From: Paracoccus sp. MC1862
GTDB lineage: Bacteria; Pseudomonadota; Alphaproteobacteria; Rhodobacterales; Rhodobacteraceae
Assembly (NCBI RefSeq): GCF_016617715.1
Contig: NZ_CP067225.1
Coordinates: forward strand, 1,922,001 to 1,986,000
Reading direction: 5' to 3'
Length of the DNA stretch: 64,000 nucleotides
In this document: positions 54,788-64,000 of the stretch, piece by piece
How the letters are laid out: each line of letters starts with the position of its first letter
How positions within the stretch are numbered: the first letter of the stretch is position 1
The notes under the pieces: model-generated
What the model saw: the letters and a program-made list of their open reading frames with translations, nothing else
Told to the model about the DNA's origin: nothing
Databases searched by the model: none
Translations under genes and position numbers: made by a program

Positions 54788-57007
54788 ATGACAAAGGCCC
54801 GCCCGTCCCCCCTGACCCGCCGCCTGCTGGCCACGGCGCTGCCGGTTGCGGTGGCGCTGGTCCCGGCCGGCGCGGGCTTCGCCGATCCGATGATCGGTGC
54901 CGTCACCAACCGCTACGGCCTGCCGGGCGCGATCGACACCCCCACGGCCGAGATGATGCCCGACGCCACCCTCGGCGCGGTCCTCAGCTATGCCGAGGTC
55001 GGCAACACCGTCGGCCTCAGCTTCCAGATCCTGCCCCGCGCGACGGTGGTGCTGCGCTACGGCAAGTTCGACAGCACCGAGCAGCGGCGCGGCTATGTCC
55101 GCGACCGCTCCTTCGACCTGAGATTGTCTCTGCTGGACGAGGCCCCGGACGGCTGGCGCCCCGCCATGGCCGTTGGCCTGCAGGACATGATCGGCACCGG
55201 CTTCTATGCCTCGGAATACATCGTTGCGACCAAGACGCTGTCGCCGCGCCTGCGCGTCAGCGCGGGCCTTGGCTGGGGGCGGCTGGCGAGTTCGGGCGGC
55301 ATCGGTTCGCTGATCGATGACCGGGGCGGGCCTGACGAGGCGGAAGGCGGCACCCTGAACACCGACCAGTGGTTCCGGGGCGAGGCCGCGCCTTTCCTGA
55401 ACGTCCAGTGGAAGGCCACCGACAAGCTGACCCTGCTGGCCGAGTATTCCGGCGACGACTACGCCTGCGAGACAGGGGATGCCGACAACTGCGCCCGCTC
55501 GGCCTGGCTCAGCGACGAAGACGAGTTGTCGAACAACATCAACCTCGGGCTGACCTACCAGGCCGGGCGCAACTACCAGATCGGCGCCTATGTGCTGGGT
55601 GGCACGCATTTCGGCGTTACCGCCAGCATGACGCTGAACCCGCGTCAGGCGCCCTACCCCTCGGGGCTGGAGAAAGGCCCCGCGCCGGTGCGCCCACGTC
55701 CCGCCGTCGCCGCCGACCCGGAAGGGTGGGCGGGCACCTGGTCGGCGGACCCGACCGCACAGCCGGCGATCCAGAAGGCGCTGGGCGATGCGCTGGCCAA
55801 GGAAGGCCAGACGCTGCAGTCGATGACGCTGACCGGAACCCGCGCCGAGGTCCGCATCCGCAACAACCGCTACATCCAGCAGGCCGAGGCCGTGGGCCGC
55901 ACGGTCCGCCTGATGACCCGCGCCCTGCCGCCCTCGGTGGAAACGCTGGTCGTGACCTCGGTCGAGAACGGGATGCCGACCTCGTCCCTGACCTTCCGAC
56001 GCGCGGATGTCGAGCGGCTCGAGAACACCGAGGTCAGCCATATCGCCAATGCCGCGGTGATGACCGACGCCCACCCGCGCCCCGCCGGGCTGGTGCAGAG
56101 CCCCGGCATCACGCCGCGCTTCCAGTGGTCCATCGGACCCTCGCTGAATACCGGGTTGTTCGATCCCGACGAGCCGCTGCGCTATGACGTGGGCATCTCG
56201 GCCCGCGCCACCTACGAGATCCTGCCGGGCCTGACGCTGAACGGGACGGTGCGGCAGCGGCTGTTCGGCAATGCCGAGCAGGACGCGCCGGGCGGCCTCT
56301 CGGTCGACGACTACCTTGCCCTGTCGGACGAGGAGATCGCCGACCGCAACAACGGCGTTTACCGCGTCCGTTCGGACGGGCGGATGTATTCCGGCAACGA
56401 CGATCCGCGCATCCCGAACCTGACGCTGAACTGGAACGCGCGGCCGACCGAGACGGTCTATACCCGCGTGACCGTGGGCCTGCTGGAAAACATGTATGGC
56501 GGCGTCTCGACCGAAGCGCTGTGGAAGCCGGTGAACTCGCGCCTCGCGCTCGGGGCCGAGGTCAACCGGGTCCGCAAGCGCGACTACCGCGACGCCTTCG
56601 AGTTTCTCGATTACGAGGTCACGACCGGCCATGTCTCGGCCTATTACGAATTCGGGGGCGGCTTTGTCGGCCAGCTTGACGTGGGCCGCTATCTGGCCGG
56701 CGACGATGGCGCCACGGTGACGCTGACGCGCGAATTCGCCAGCGGCTGGTCGGTCGGCGCCTATGCCACCAAGACCGACCTGTCGGCCGAGGAATATGGC
56801 GAAGGCTCGTTCGACAAGGGCATCACCGTCCGCGTGCCGCTGTCTTTCGCGGTCGGCACGCCGTCCAAGCGGACGGTGGGCGGCACGATCAGCTCGCTCA
56901 ACCGCGACGGCGGGCAGCGGGTGCGGGTGGGGGGCCGGCTGTACGACGCCGTGCGCGACAGCCATTCGACCAAGATGTATGACGGCTGGGGGAGATTCTG
57001 GCGATGA
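54788..57007 (+). CDS. YjbH-family exopolysaccharide-associated outer-membrane protein
   Basis: A 739-residue exported protein of the YjbH (DUF940) family, predicted to be a large beta-barrel linked to exopolysaccharide export in E. coli yjbEFGH. A signal peptide (RRLLATALPVAVALVPAGAG) ends with ADP. The family N-terminus is IGAVTNRYGLPGAIDTPTAE (about 36-55). The middle has repeated amphipathic strands such as KFDSTEQRRGYVRDRSFDLR; C-terminal VRVPLSFAVGTPSKR and YDGWGRFWR are typical. Its stop overlaps the yjbF start by 4 bp. No glycosyltransferase or synthase genes are nearby. Confidence 0.9.
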   Translation: MTKARPSPLTRRLLATALPVAVALVPAGAGFADPMIGAVTNRYGLPGAIDTPTAEMMPDATLGAVLSYAEVGNTVGLSFQILPRATVVLRYGKFDSTEQRRGYVRDRSFDLRLSLLDEAPDGWRPAMAVGLQDMIGTGFYASEYIVATKTLSPRLRVSAGLGWGRLASSGGIGSLIDDRGGPDEAEGGTLNTDQWFRGEAAPFLNVQWKATDKLTLLAEYSGDDYACETGDADNCARSAWLSDEDELSNNINLGLTYQAGRNYQIGAYVLGGTHFGVTASMTLNPRQAPYPSGLEKGPAPVRPRPAVAADPEGWAGTWSADPTAQPAIQKALGDALAKEGQTLQSMTLTGTRAEVRIRNNRYIQQAEAVGRTVRLMTRALPPSVETLVVTSVENGMPTSSLTFRRADVERLENTEVSHIANAAVMTDAHPRPAGLVQSPGITPRFQWSIGPSLNTGLFDPDEPLRYDVGISARATYEILPGLTLNGTVRQRLFGNAEQDAPGGLSVDDYLALSDEEIADRNNGVYRVRSDGRMYSGNDDPRIPNLTLNWNARPTETVYTRVTVGLLENMYGGVSTEALWKPVNSRLALGAEVNRVRKRDYRDAFEFLDYEVTTGHVSAYYEFGGGFVGQLDVGRYLAGDDGATVTLTREFASGWSVGAYATKTDLSAEEYGEGSFDKGITVRVPLSFAVGTPSKRTVGGTISSLNRDGGQRVRVGGRLYDAVRDSHSTKMYDGWGRFWR

Positions 57008-57657
57008 ACGGCATGATCCGGGGCGCCGCGCTGGCACTGGCCCTGCCCCTTCTGGCCGCCGGATGCTCGGGGGGCTCGGCCTCGGGCGACGCGGGGACGG
57101 GACCGGGGATCGGCGGCTCGCTGGCCCGCGCCGTGCTGTCCCAGCGCCAGGCCCCGGCAGAACCGGCAGCCGCGCCCGATCCGCAGGCGATGGCGGCCGA
57201 GGCGCTGGCCGTGAACCCCGGCCCGCTGATCCTTGTCGGGCTGGAACGGCTCGGCACCACGCAGGTGCTTGCCATGACCGGCGAGAACCGGGGAATGCGG
57301 ACCTACATGACGAAGAATGAGCAGGCGCTGATCATGCGCGGCTTCATGCTGACGGGCACCCGCGGCCTTGGCCACGACCTGTCAGTGGCCGAGGCCGAAC
57401 AGTCCGCAGCCCTTGTCGCCGCCGGACAATCCGGGCCGGCGCGGCGGGTGATGCGCTATTACAGCGGCGACGGGCAGGAACGGCCGCTTGTCTTCGCCTG
57501 CCAGATCGGCCGCGGCCCCAACCCCGGCGTCATGGTCGAGAATTGCGATGGGCACGGGCTGCAGTTCGAGAACAGCTACCTGCCCTCGGCCGGCGTCTCG
57601 CGCCAGTGGATCGGGCCGGGCCTGGGCCATGCGACGATCCAGGTGCTGCGGAACTGA
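57004..57657 (+). CDS. YjbF-family lipoprotein
   Basis: A 217-residue lipoprotein partnering YjbH. Signal peptide LALALPLLAAGCSGG has lipobox LAAGC with Cys near residue 20. Family blocks are GMRTYMTKNEQALIMRGFML (a YjbF hallmark, about residues 98-117), LGHDLSVAE and MRYYSGDGQERPLVFACQ. It overlaps yjbH by 4 bp and is followed by an intrinsic terminator. Order here is yjbH-yjbF, the reverse of E. coli. Role in polysaccharide export is inferred from the family. Confidence 0.88.
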   Translation: MNGMIRGAALALALPLLAAGCSGGSASGDAGTGPGIGGSLARAVLSQRQAPAEPAAAPDPQAMAAEALAVNPGPLILVGLERLGTTQVLAMTGENRGMRTYMTKNEQALIMRGFMLTGTRGLGHDLSVAEAEQSAALVAAGQSGPARRVMRYYSGDGQERPLVFACQIGRGPNPGVMVENCDGHGLQFENSYLPSAGVSRQWIGPGLGHATIQVLRN

Positions 57658-57679
57658 TCCATCCCACGTTTTATCCAAG

Positions 57680-57704
57680 GCCCGCCCTCATGGCGGGCTT
57701 TTTT
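57680..57704 (+). terminator. Intrinsic terminator of yjbH-yjbF
   Basis: GCCCGCC, loop CTCAT, GGCGGGC followed by six T, 23 bp after the yjbF stop. Confidence 0.93.
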
Positions 57705-57730
57705 CATGCGCTGGGCAGCCGGACAGGCAA

Positions 57731-57762
57731 AAGAAAAGGGGCCAGTCCGAAGACTGACCCCT
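57731..57762 (-). terminator. Intrinsic terminator of the small Asp-tailed gene
   Basis: On the minus strand AGGGGTCAGTC, loop TTCG, GACTGGCCCCT form an 11-bp stem with one mismatch and a stable UUCG tetraloop, followed by TTTCTTTT. It starts 20 bp after the stop. Confidence 0.9.
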
Positions 57763-57781
57763 GATCGGTACCGATGCGAGA

Positions 57782-58012
57782 TTACTCGCTGTCGGGGGTG
57801 TCGTCGTCATCATCGTCATCGTCGTCCGAAGCGACGGCAGCGATGACGCCCAGCAGCAGCAGGGCGGGGACGACGAGACCGGCGTTGGTCGACGCCGGGC
57901 GGGTGTCGACGACGACGGGCTCGACGTCGACGACCGGGGCGACGTAGCCGCCGGCGAGTGCGGTCGAGGCCGACAGGCCAAGAGCCGCGGCAAAGGTAGC
58001 GAATTTGGTCAT
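57782..58012 (-). CDS. Small exported membrane protein with a poly-Asp tail
   Basis: A 76-residue protein. A signal peptide (KFATFAAALGLSASTALA) is followed by VAPVVDVEPVVVDTRPASTN, one hydrophobic helix (AGLVVPALLLLGVIAAVAS) and the tail SDDDDDDDDDTPDSE with nine Asp residues. I do not recognise a named family; similar small proteins occur in relatives. ATG 58012 is chosen since GGAG lies seven nt upstream, over an ATG at 58018. It stands alone on the minus strand, facing yjbF, with a good terminator. A role near the yjb genes is only suggested by position. Confidence 0.7.
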   Translation of the reverse strand: MTKFATFAAALGLSASTALAGGYVAPVVDVEPVVVDTRPASTNAGLVVPALLLLGVIAAVASDDDDDDDDDTPDSE

Positions 58013-58401
58013 GATCATGCTCCGTATTCTTGTGAAGTCTGCCGGTTTCCCGACAGCATCGAGGCGACAGTTACACAAAGCCCTCAAGTTGAAAAGCGGC
58101 TAACGACCGGTTCCGCTGCGGGTCAGCGCTCACTGTTGCATAATCGCCAACCCCTTCTGGTTGGCTTGGTTCCGCTTTGCCTCGTGCACGATCGGACCTG
58201 TGGCCGTTATGCACCGCACTGCAGTTCCGGTGACGGAAAGCAGTAGCTTTTCCGAGGGCTTACTGAGGCGGAAGGGAACCATCTCCTCTGATCCCTAGCG
58301 GCCTTGCAGATGTTCCCCGGTCCGTTCCTGACGCGCTTTTCCCGGACGCCCCGCATCGTCGGGCCAAGGGCATGGTTCCCCCCTGCCCCAAGCCGTCGCT
58401 G
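58013..58401. other. Intergenic region upstream of the Asp-tailed gene
   Basis: 389 bp without a supported gene, between the Asp-tailed gene start and the end of the RluB-type gene. It contains the hairpin GCCAACC/GGTTGGC (58146-58165, 6-nt loop) with a weak T-rich tail. Long open frames crossing the right side are shadows of the pseudouridine synthase tail. No promoter is clear. Confidence 0.4.
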
Positions 58402-60429
<2,028 letters not shown>

Positions 60430-60546
60430 GGCGATCTCCTGCGCATCGCTGCGGTGGTGTGGCGGCAAGGTGCCGGGTCTAGCCCCAACGCAGCCGAGGC
60501 GAAAGCGGTTCTTGCGCAGGGCGCCGTGTCACGGCATCCCGCAGGC

Positions 60547-60993
60547 ATGTTCCGCAGCCACATGGATGCCGCCTTGGCGCAAGCCCGCGCCGCCGCCGAA
60601 CGCGGCGAGGTGCCGGTGGGTGCCGTCCTGACCGATCCGTCGGGCAGCGTCGTTGCCGCCGCCGGCAACCGCACGCGCGAGTTGTCGGACCCCACGGCCC
60701 ATGCGGAGATCCTTGCCATCCGCGCGGCCTGCGCGGCCGTCGGGTCCGAACGCCTGCCCGGCCATCGCCTGTGGGTCACGCTGGAGCCCTGCCCCATGTG
60801 CGCCGCCGCCATTTCCGCCGCGCGGATCGAGGTGCTGTATTACGGCGCCCCAGACCCCCGCATGGGGGGCGTCGCCCATGGCGCGCGGGTCTTCGACCAT
60901 CCCCAGTGCCACCATCGGCCGCAGGTCTATGACGGCATCGCGGCCGAGCCTGCGACCGATCTGCTGCGCCGCTTCTTCGCCGCGCGGCGCTGA
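60547..60993 (+). CDS. tadA: tRNA-adenosine(34) deaminase family protein
   Basis: Zinc deaminase of 148 residues predicted to convert A34 of tRNA-Arg(ACG) to inosine. The zinc/active-site motif is TAHAEILAI near residue 50 (His-Ala-Glu) and PCPMCAAAI near 80-88 (Pro-Cys-x2-Cys). N-terminal AALAQARAAAERGEVPVGAV is typical of TadA. ATG 60547 is used with an alternative at 60562. It is divergent from the pseudouridine synthase gene, a pairing common in this group. A relation to cytosine deaminases is possible, but TadA fits the length and motifs. Confidence 0.92.
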   Translation: MFRSHMDAALAQARAAAERGEVPVGAVLTDPSGSVVAAAGNRTRELSDPTAHAEILAIRAACAAVGSERLPGHRLWVTLEPCPMCAAAISAARIEVLYYGAPDPRMGGVAHGARVFDHPQCHHRPQVYDGIAAEPATDLLRRFFAARR

Positions 60994-61062
60994 GCTTATC
61001 GTCGCCCTTGCGCTCGGGGTCCGGCTGCTGAAAGGTGCCGCGCAAATCCTCCGGGGGTGCAG

Positions 61063-64000
61063 ATGTTCCAGAAGATCCTTGTGGCGAACCGTGGCGAGAT
61101 CGCGATCCGGGTGCTGCGGGCGGCCAACGAGATGGGCAAGCGCACGGTCGCGGTCTATGCCGAGGAGGACAAGCTGAGCCTCCACCGCTTCAAGGCGGAC
61201 GAGGCCTACCGCATCGGCGAGGGGCTGGGGCCGGTCGCGGCCTATCTGTCGATCCCCGAGATCATCCGCGTGGCGAAAGCCTCGGGCGCGGATGCGATCC
61301 ACCCGGGCTATGGGCTGCTGTCGGAGAACCCGGATTTCGTGGATGCCTGTACCGCCGCGGGCATCGCCTTCATCGGGCCCACTGCCGACACGATGCGGGC
61401 GCTGGGCGACAAGGCCTCGGCCCGCCGCGTTGCGATTGCCGCGGGCGTCCCCGTCATCCCCGCGACCGAGGTTCTGGGCGATGACATGGCCGAGGTCGCG
61501 CGGGCGGCCGAGGAAGTCGGCTATCCGCTGATGCTGAAGGCATCCTGGGGCGGCGGCGGGCGGGGGATGCGGCCGATCCTGTCGGCGGCGGAACTGCCCG
61601 AGAAGGTGCGCGAGGGCCGGCGCGAGGCCGAGGCCGCCTTTGGCAACGGCGAGGGCTATCTGGAAAGGATGATCCTCCGCGCCCGCCACGTCGAGGTGCA
61701 ACTGCTCGGCGACAGCCACGGCGGGCTTTATCACCTGTATGAGCGTGACTGCACCGTGCAGCGCCGCAACCAGAAGGTGGTGGAACGCGCGCCCGCCCCC
61801 TACCTGACGCCCGAGCAGCGGGCCGAGGTCTGCGGGCTGGCGCTGAAGATCGGTCAGGCCGTCGGCTACCGCAATGCGGGCACGGTCGAGTTCCTGATGG
61901 ATATGGACTCGCAGCAGTTCTACTTCATCGAGGTGAACCCCCGCGTCCAGGTCGAGCATACCGTGACCGAGGAGGTCACCGGCATCGACATCGTGCAGGC
62001 CCAGATCCGCATCGCCGAAGGCGCGACGCTGGCCGAGGCGACGGGGATGCCCTCGCAGGCGGACGTCACGCTCTCGGGCCACGCGATCCAGTGCCGGGTG
62101 ACGACCGAGGACCCGCAGAACAACTTCATCCCCGACTATGGCCGCATCACCGCCTATCGCACCGCGACCGGCAACGGCATCCGTCTGGACGGCGGCACGG
62201 CCTATGCGGGCGCGGTCATCACCCGCTACTACGATTCGCTGCTGGTGAAGGTCACCGCCTGGGCGCAGACGCCCGAGGCCGCGATCCGGCGCATGGACCG
62301 CGCCCTGCGCGAGTTCCGGGTGCGGGGCGTTTCGACCAACATCGACTTCGTCATCAACCTGCTGAAGCACCCGGTCTTCCTGTCGAACGAGGCGACAACC
62401 AAGTTCATCGACACGACGCCCGAGCTGTTCGACTTCTCGCCCCGGCAGGACCGGGCGACGAAGATCCTGACCTATCTCGCCGACATCAGCGTGAACGGGC
62501 ATCCCGAGACCAAAGGCCGCCCGCGCCCCGCCGAGTCCAAGCTGCCCGTCCCCCCTGCCCCGCGGCAGGAGCCGCCCGAGGGCACCCGGCATCTTCTCGA
62601 CCGTGAGGGGCCGCAGGGCGTGGTGGACTGGCTGTCCCGCCAGCAGCGGCTGCTGCTGACCGACACCACCATGCGCGACGGGCACCAGTCGCTGCTGGCG
62701 ACGCGGATGCGGTCCATCGACATGATCCGGGTGGCGCCGGCCTATGCGGCGAACCTGCCCGGCCTTTTCTCGGTCGAATGCTGGGGCGGGGCGACCTTCG
62801 ACGTGGCCTATCGCTTCCTGCAGGAATGCCCCTGGCAGCGGCTGCGCGACATCCGCGCGGCCATGCCCAACATCATGACGCAGATGCTGCTGCGCGCCAG
62901 CAATGGCGTCGGCTACACCAACTATCCCGACAACGTGGTGCAAAGCTTTGTCGCGCAAGCGGCGCAATCCGGCGTGGACGTGTTCCGCGTCTTCGATTCG
63001 CTCAACTGGGTCGAGAACATGCGCGTGGCGATGGACGCCGTGGTGGACTCGGGCAAGCTTTGCGAGGCCGCGATCTGCTATACCGGCGACCTGATGGACC
63101 CCGATCGGTCCAAGTATGACCTCGCCTATTACGTCGACATGGGCCGGCAGCTGCGGGAGGCGGGCGCGCATGTCCTCGGCGTCAAGGACATGGCGGGCCT
63201 GCTGAAGCCCGCCGCCGCGCGGGTGCTGTTCAAGGCGCTGCGCGAGGAAGTCGGCCTGCCGATCCACTTCCACACCCATGACACCAGCGGCATCGCGGGG
63301 GCCACGGTGCTGGCGGCAGCGGACTCGGGCGTGGCCATCGTGGACGCGGCGATGGACGCCTTCTCGGGTGGCACCTCGCAGCCCTGCCTCGGGTCCATCG
63401 TCGCGGCGCTGGACGGGACGGACCGCGACACCGGGCTGGACATCGGCAGGGTCCGGGAAATCTCGAACTACTGGGAACGGGTGCGCGACCAGTATTGCGC
63501 CTTCGAGGCGGGAAGCCGCGCCCCGGCATCGGAGGTCTACCTGCACGAGATGCCGGGCGGGCAGTTCACCAACCTCAAGGCGCAGGCGCGGTCCCTGGGG
63601 CTGGAGGACCGCTGGCATCAGGTGGCCGAGACCTATGCAGAGGTGAACCGGATGTTCGGCGACATCGTCAAGGTCACGCCCTCGTCCAAGGTCGTGGGCG
63701 ACATGGCGCTGATGATGGTAGCCCAAGGGCTGACGCGCGCGCAGGTCGAGGACCCCGCCGTCGAGGTCGCCTTCCCGGATTCGGTCGTGGACATGATGCG
63801 CGGCAACCTCGGCCAGCCCCCCGGCGGCTGGCCCGAGGCGCTGCAGCGGAAAGTGCTGAAGGGCGAGGCGCCCATCACCAACCGTCCGGGTGCCCTGATG
63901 CCGCCCGTCGATCTGGCGGCCGCCCGCGTCGAGGTTCAGGCCAAGCTGGACGTCGCGCTCGACGACGAGGACTTCAACGGCTGGCTGATGTATCCCAAGG
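61063..64000 (+). CDS. pyc: Pyruvate carboxylase, C-terminus cut by the window end
   Basis: Carboxylates pyruvate to oxaloacetate with ATP and biotin, replenishing the TCA cycle. 979 codons are seen. The biotin carboxylase domain (about 1-455) starts FQKILVANRGEIAIRVLRAA and has SWGGGGRGMRPI and QVEHTVTEEVTGID. The carboxyltransferase domain starts LLLTDTTMRDGHQSLLATRM near residue 531, with metal ligands in HFHTHDTSG and the lysine of GVKDMAGLLKP. The C-terminal biotinyl domain (family length about 1,150) lies beyond the window. GGGGG precedes the ATG. It complements pckA earlier in the window. Confidence 0.96.
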   Translation, partial: MFQKILVANRGEIAIRVLRAANEMGKRTVAVYAEEDKLSLHRFKADEAYRIGEGLGPVAAYLSIPEIIRVAKASGADAIHPGYGLLSENPDFVDACTAAGIAFIGPTADTMRALGDKASARRVAIAAGVPVIPATEVLGDDMAEVARAAEEVGYPLMLKASWGGGGRGMRPILSAAELPEKVREGRREAEAAFGNGEGYLERMILRARHVEVQLLGDSHGGLYHLYERDCTVQRRNQKVVERAPAPYLTPEQRAEVCGLALKIGQAVGYRNAGTVEFLMDMDSQQFYFIEVNPRVQVEHTVTEEVTGIDIVQAQIRIAEGATLAEATGMPSQADVTLSGHAIQCRVTTEDPQNNFIPDYGRITAYRTATGNGIRLDGGTAYAGAVITRYYDSLLVKVTAWAQTPEAAIRRMDRALREFRVRGVSTNIDFVINLLKHPVFLSNEATTKFIDTTPELFDFSPRQDRATKILTYLADISVNGHPETKGRPRPAESKLPVPPAPRQEPPEGTRHLLDREGPQGVVDWLSRQQRLLLTDTTMRDGHQSLLATRMRSIDMIRVAPAYAANLPGLFSVECWGGATFDVAYRFLQECPWQRLRDIRAAMPNIMTQMLLRASNGVGYTNYPDNVVQSFVAQAAQSGVDVFRVFDSLNWVENMRVAMDAVVDSGKLCEAAICYTGDLMDPDRSKYDLAYYVDMGRQLREAGAHVLGVKDMAGLLKPAAARVLFKALREEVGLPIHFHTHDTSGIAGATVLAAADSGVAIVDAAMDAFSGGTSQPCLGSIVAALDGTDRDTGLDIGRVREISNYWERVRDQYCAFEAGSRAPASEVYLHEMPGGQFTNLKAQARSLGLEDRWHQVAETYAEVNRMFGDIVKVTPSSKVVGDMALMMVAQGLTRAQVEDPAVEVAFPDSVVDMMRGNLGQPPGGWPEALQRKVLKGEAPITNRPGALMPPVDLAAARVEVQAKLDVALDDEDFNGWLMYPK

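Noticed and set aside
60529..63726. Minus-strand frame of 1,065 codons
   Set aside because: Antisense to pyc and tadA; no family motifs and no ribosome-binding site.

Overview
The window is 64 kb of high-GC chromosomal DNA, about two-thirds G+C by eye. It is densely packed with core genes and looks like an alphaproteobacterium of the Rhodobacter/Paracoccus group. The main clues are the cluster dusB(nifR3)-ntrB-ntrC-ntrY-ntrX, an NtrC without the GAFTGA loop, an incomplete PTS (HPr, EIIA-Man, short HprK, RapZ) divergent from an ATP-type pckA, pstSCAB-phoU-phoB, and several small Rhodobacterales families (DUF2852, DUF2125, DUF465, DUF2007). I see no rRNA, tRNA, insertion sequence, prophage, integrase or CRISPR array.

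Layout. 1-2945 (minus): rlmI, a PIN-domain protein and zwf, cut by the window start. 3089-4450: gshA. 4481-7750 (minus): hprK, rapZ, EIIA-Man, HPr, a TetR regulator and DUF2852. 7869-9464: pckA. 9676-11934 (minus): rnr. 12023-19614: a GT8 glycosyltransferase, ChaC, DUF2125, tyrC/hisC, queA, an MFS transporter and DUF924. 19653-22087: lpdA and a secreted GH114-type protein. 22349-28321 (minus): phosphate operon with a Pho box upstream of pstS. 28546-30798: DUF465, a TrmN6-like methyltransferase, DUF2007 and a polyprenyl diphosphate synthase. 30935-35233: divergent amtB and a PBP1A. 35297-36617 (minus): mlaA-mlaC. 36754-39965: type I secretion ATPase and adaptor. 40061-44994: trkA-trkH-hfq-hflX. 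45140-52359 (minus): dusB-ntrBC-ntrYX. 52711-57657: sdaA, a lipoprotein, yjbH and yjbF. 57782-64000: a small Asp-tailed protein, an RluB-type pseudouridine synthase with a 31-codon GAC repeat, tadA, and pyc cut by the window end.

Functional themes are phosphate, nitrogen and potassium homeostasis, C3/C4 carbon flux (pckA, pyc, lpdA, sdaA, zwf) with the PTS kinase module beside pckA, and envelope upkeep (MlaAC, PBP1A, YjbHF, T1SS). Many genes overlap by 4 bp (ATGA), which points to translational coupling.

I did not find a convincing new defence, mobile or biosynthetic system. The best leads are a dispersed intergenic repeat family (four loci), a perfect (GAC)31 coding microsatellite, an NtrC with degenerate ATPase motifs plus TGC-N11-GCA sites near dusB-ntrBC and amtB, a trkA-trkH-hfq-hflX block inverted relative to ntrYX, and a TetR gene at the end of the PTS operon followed by an operator-like palindrome.
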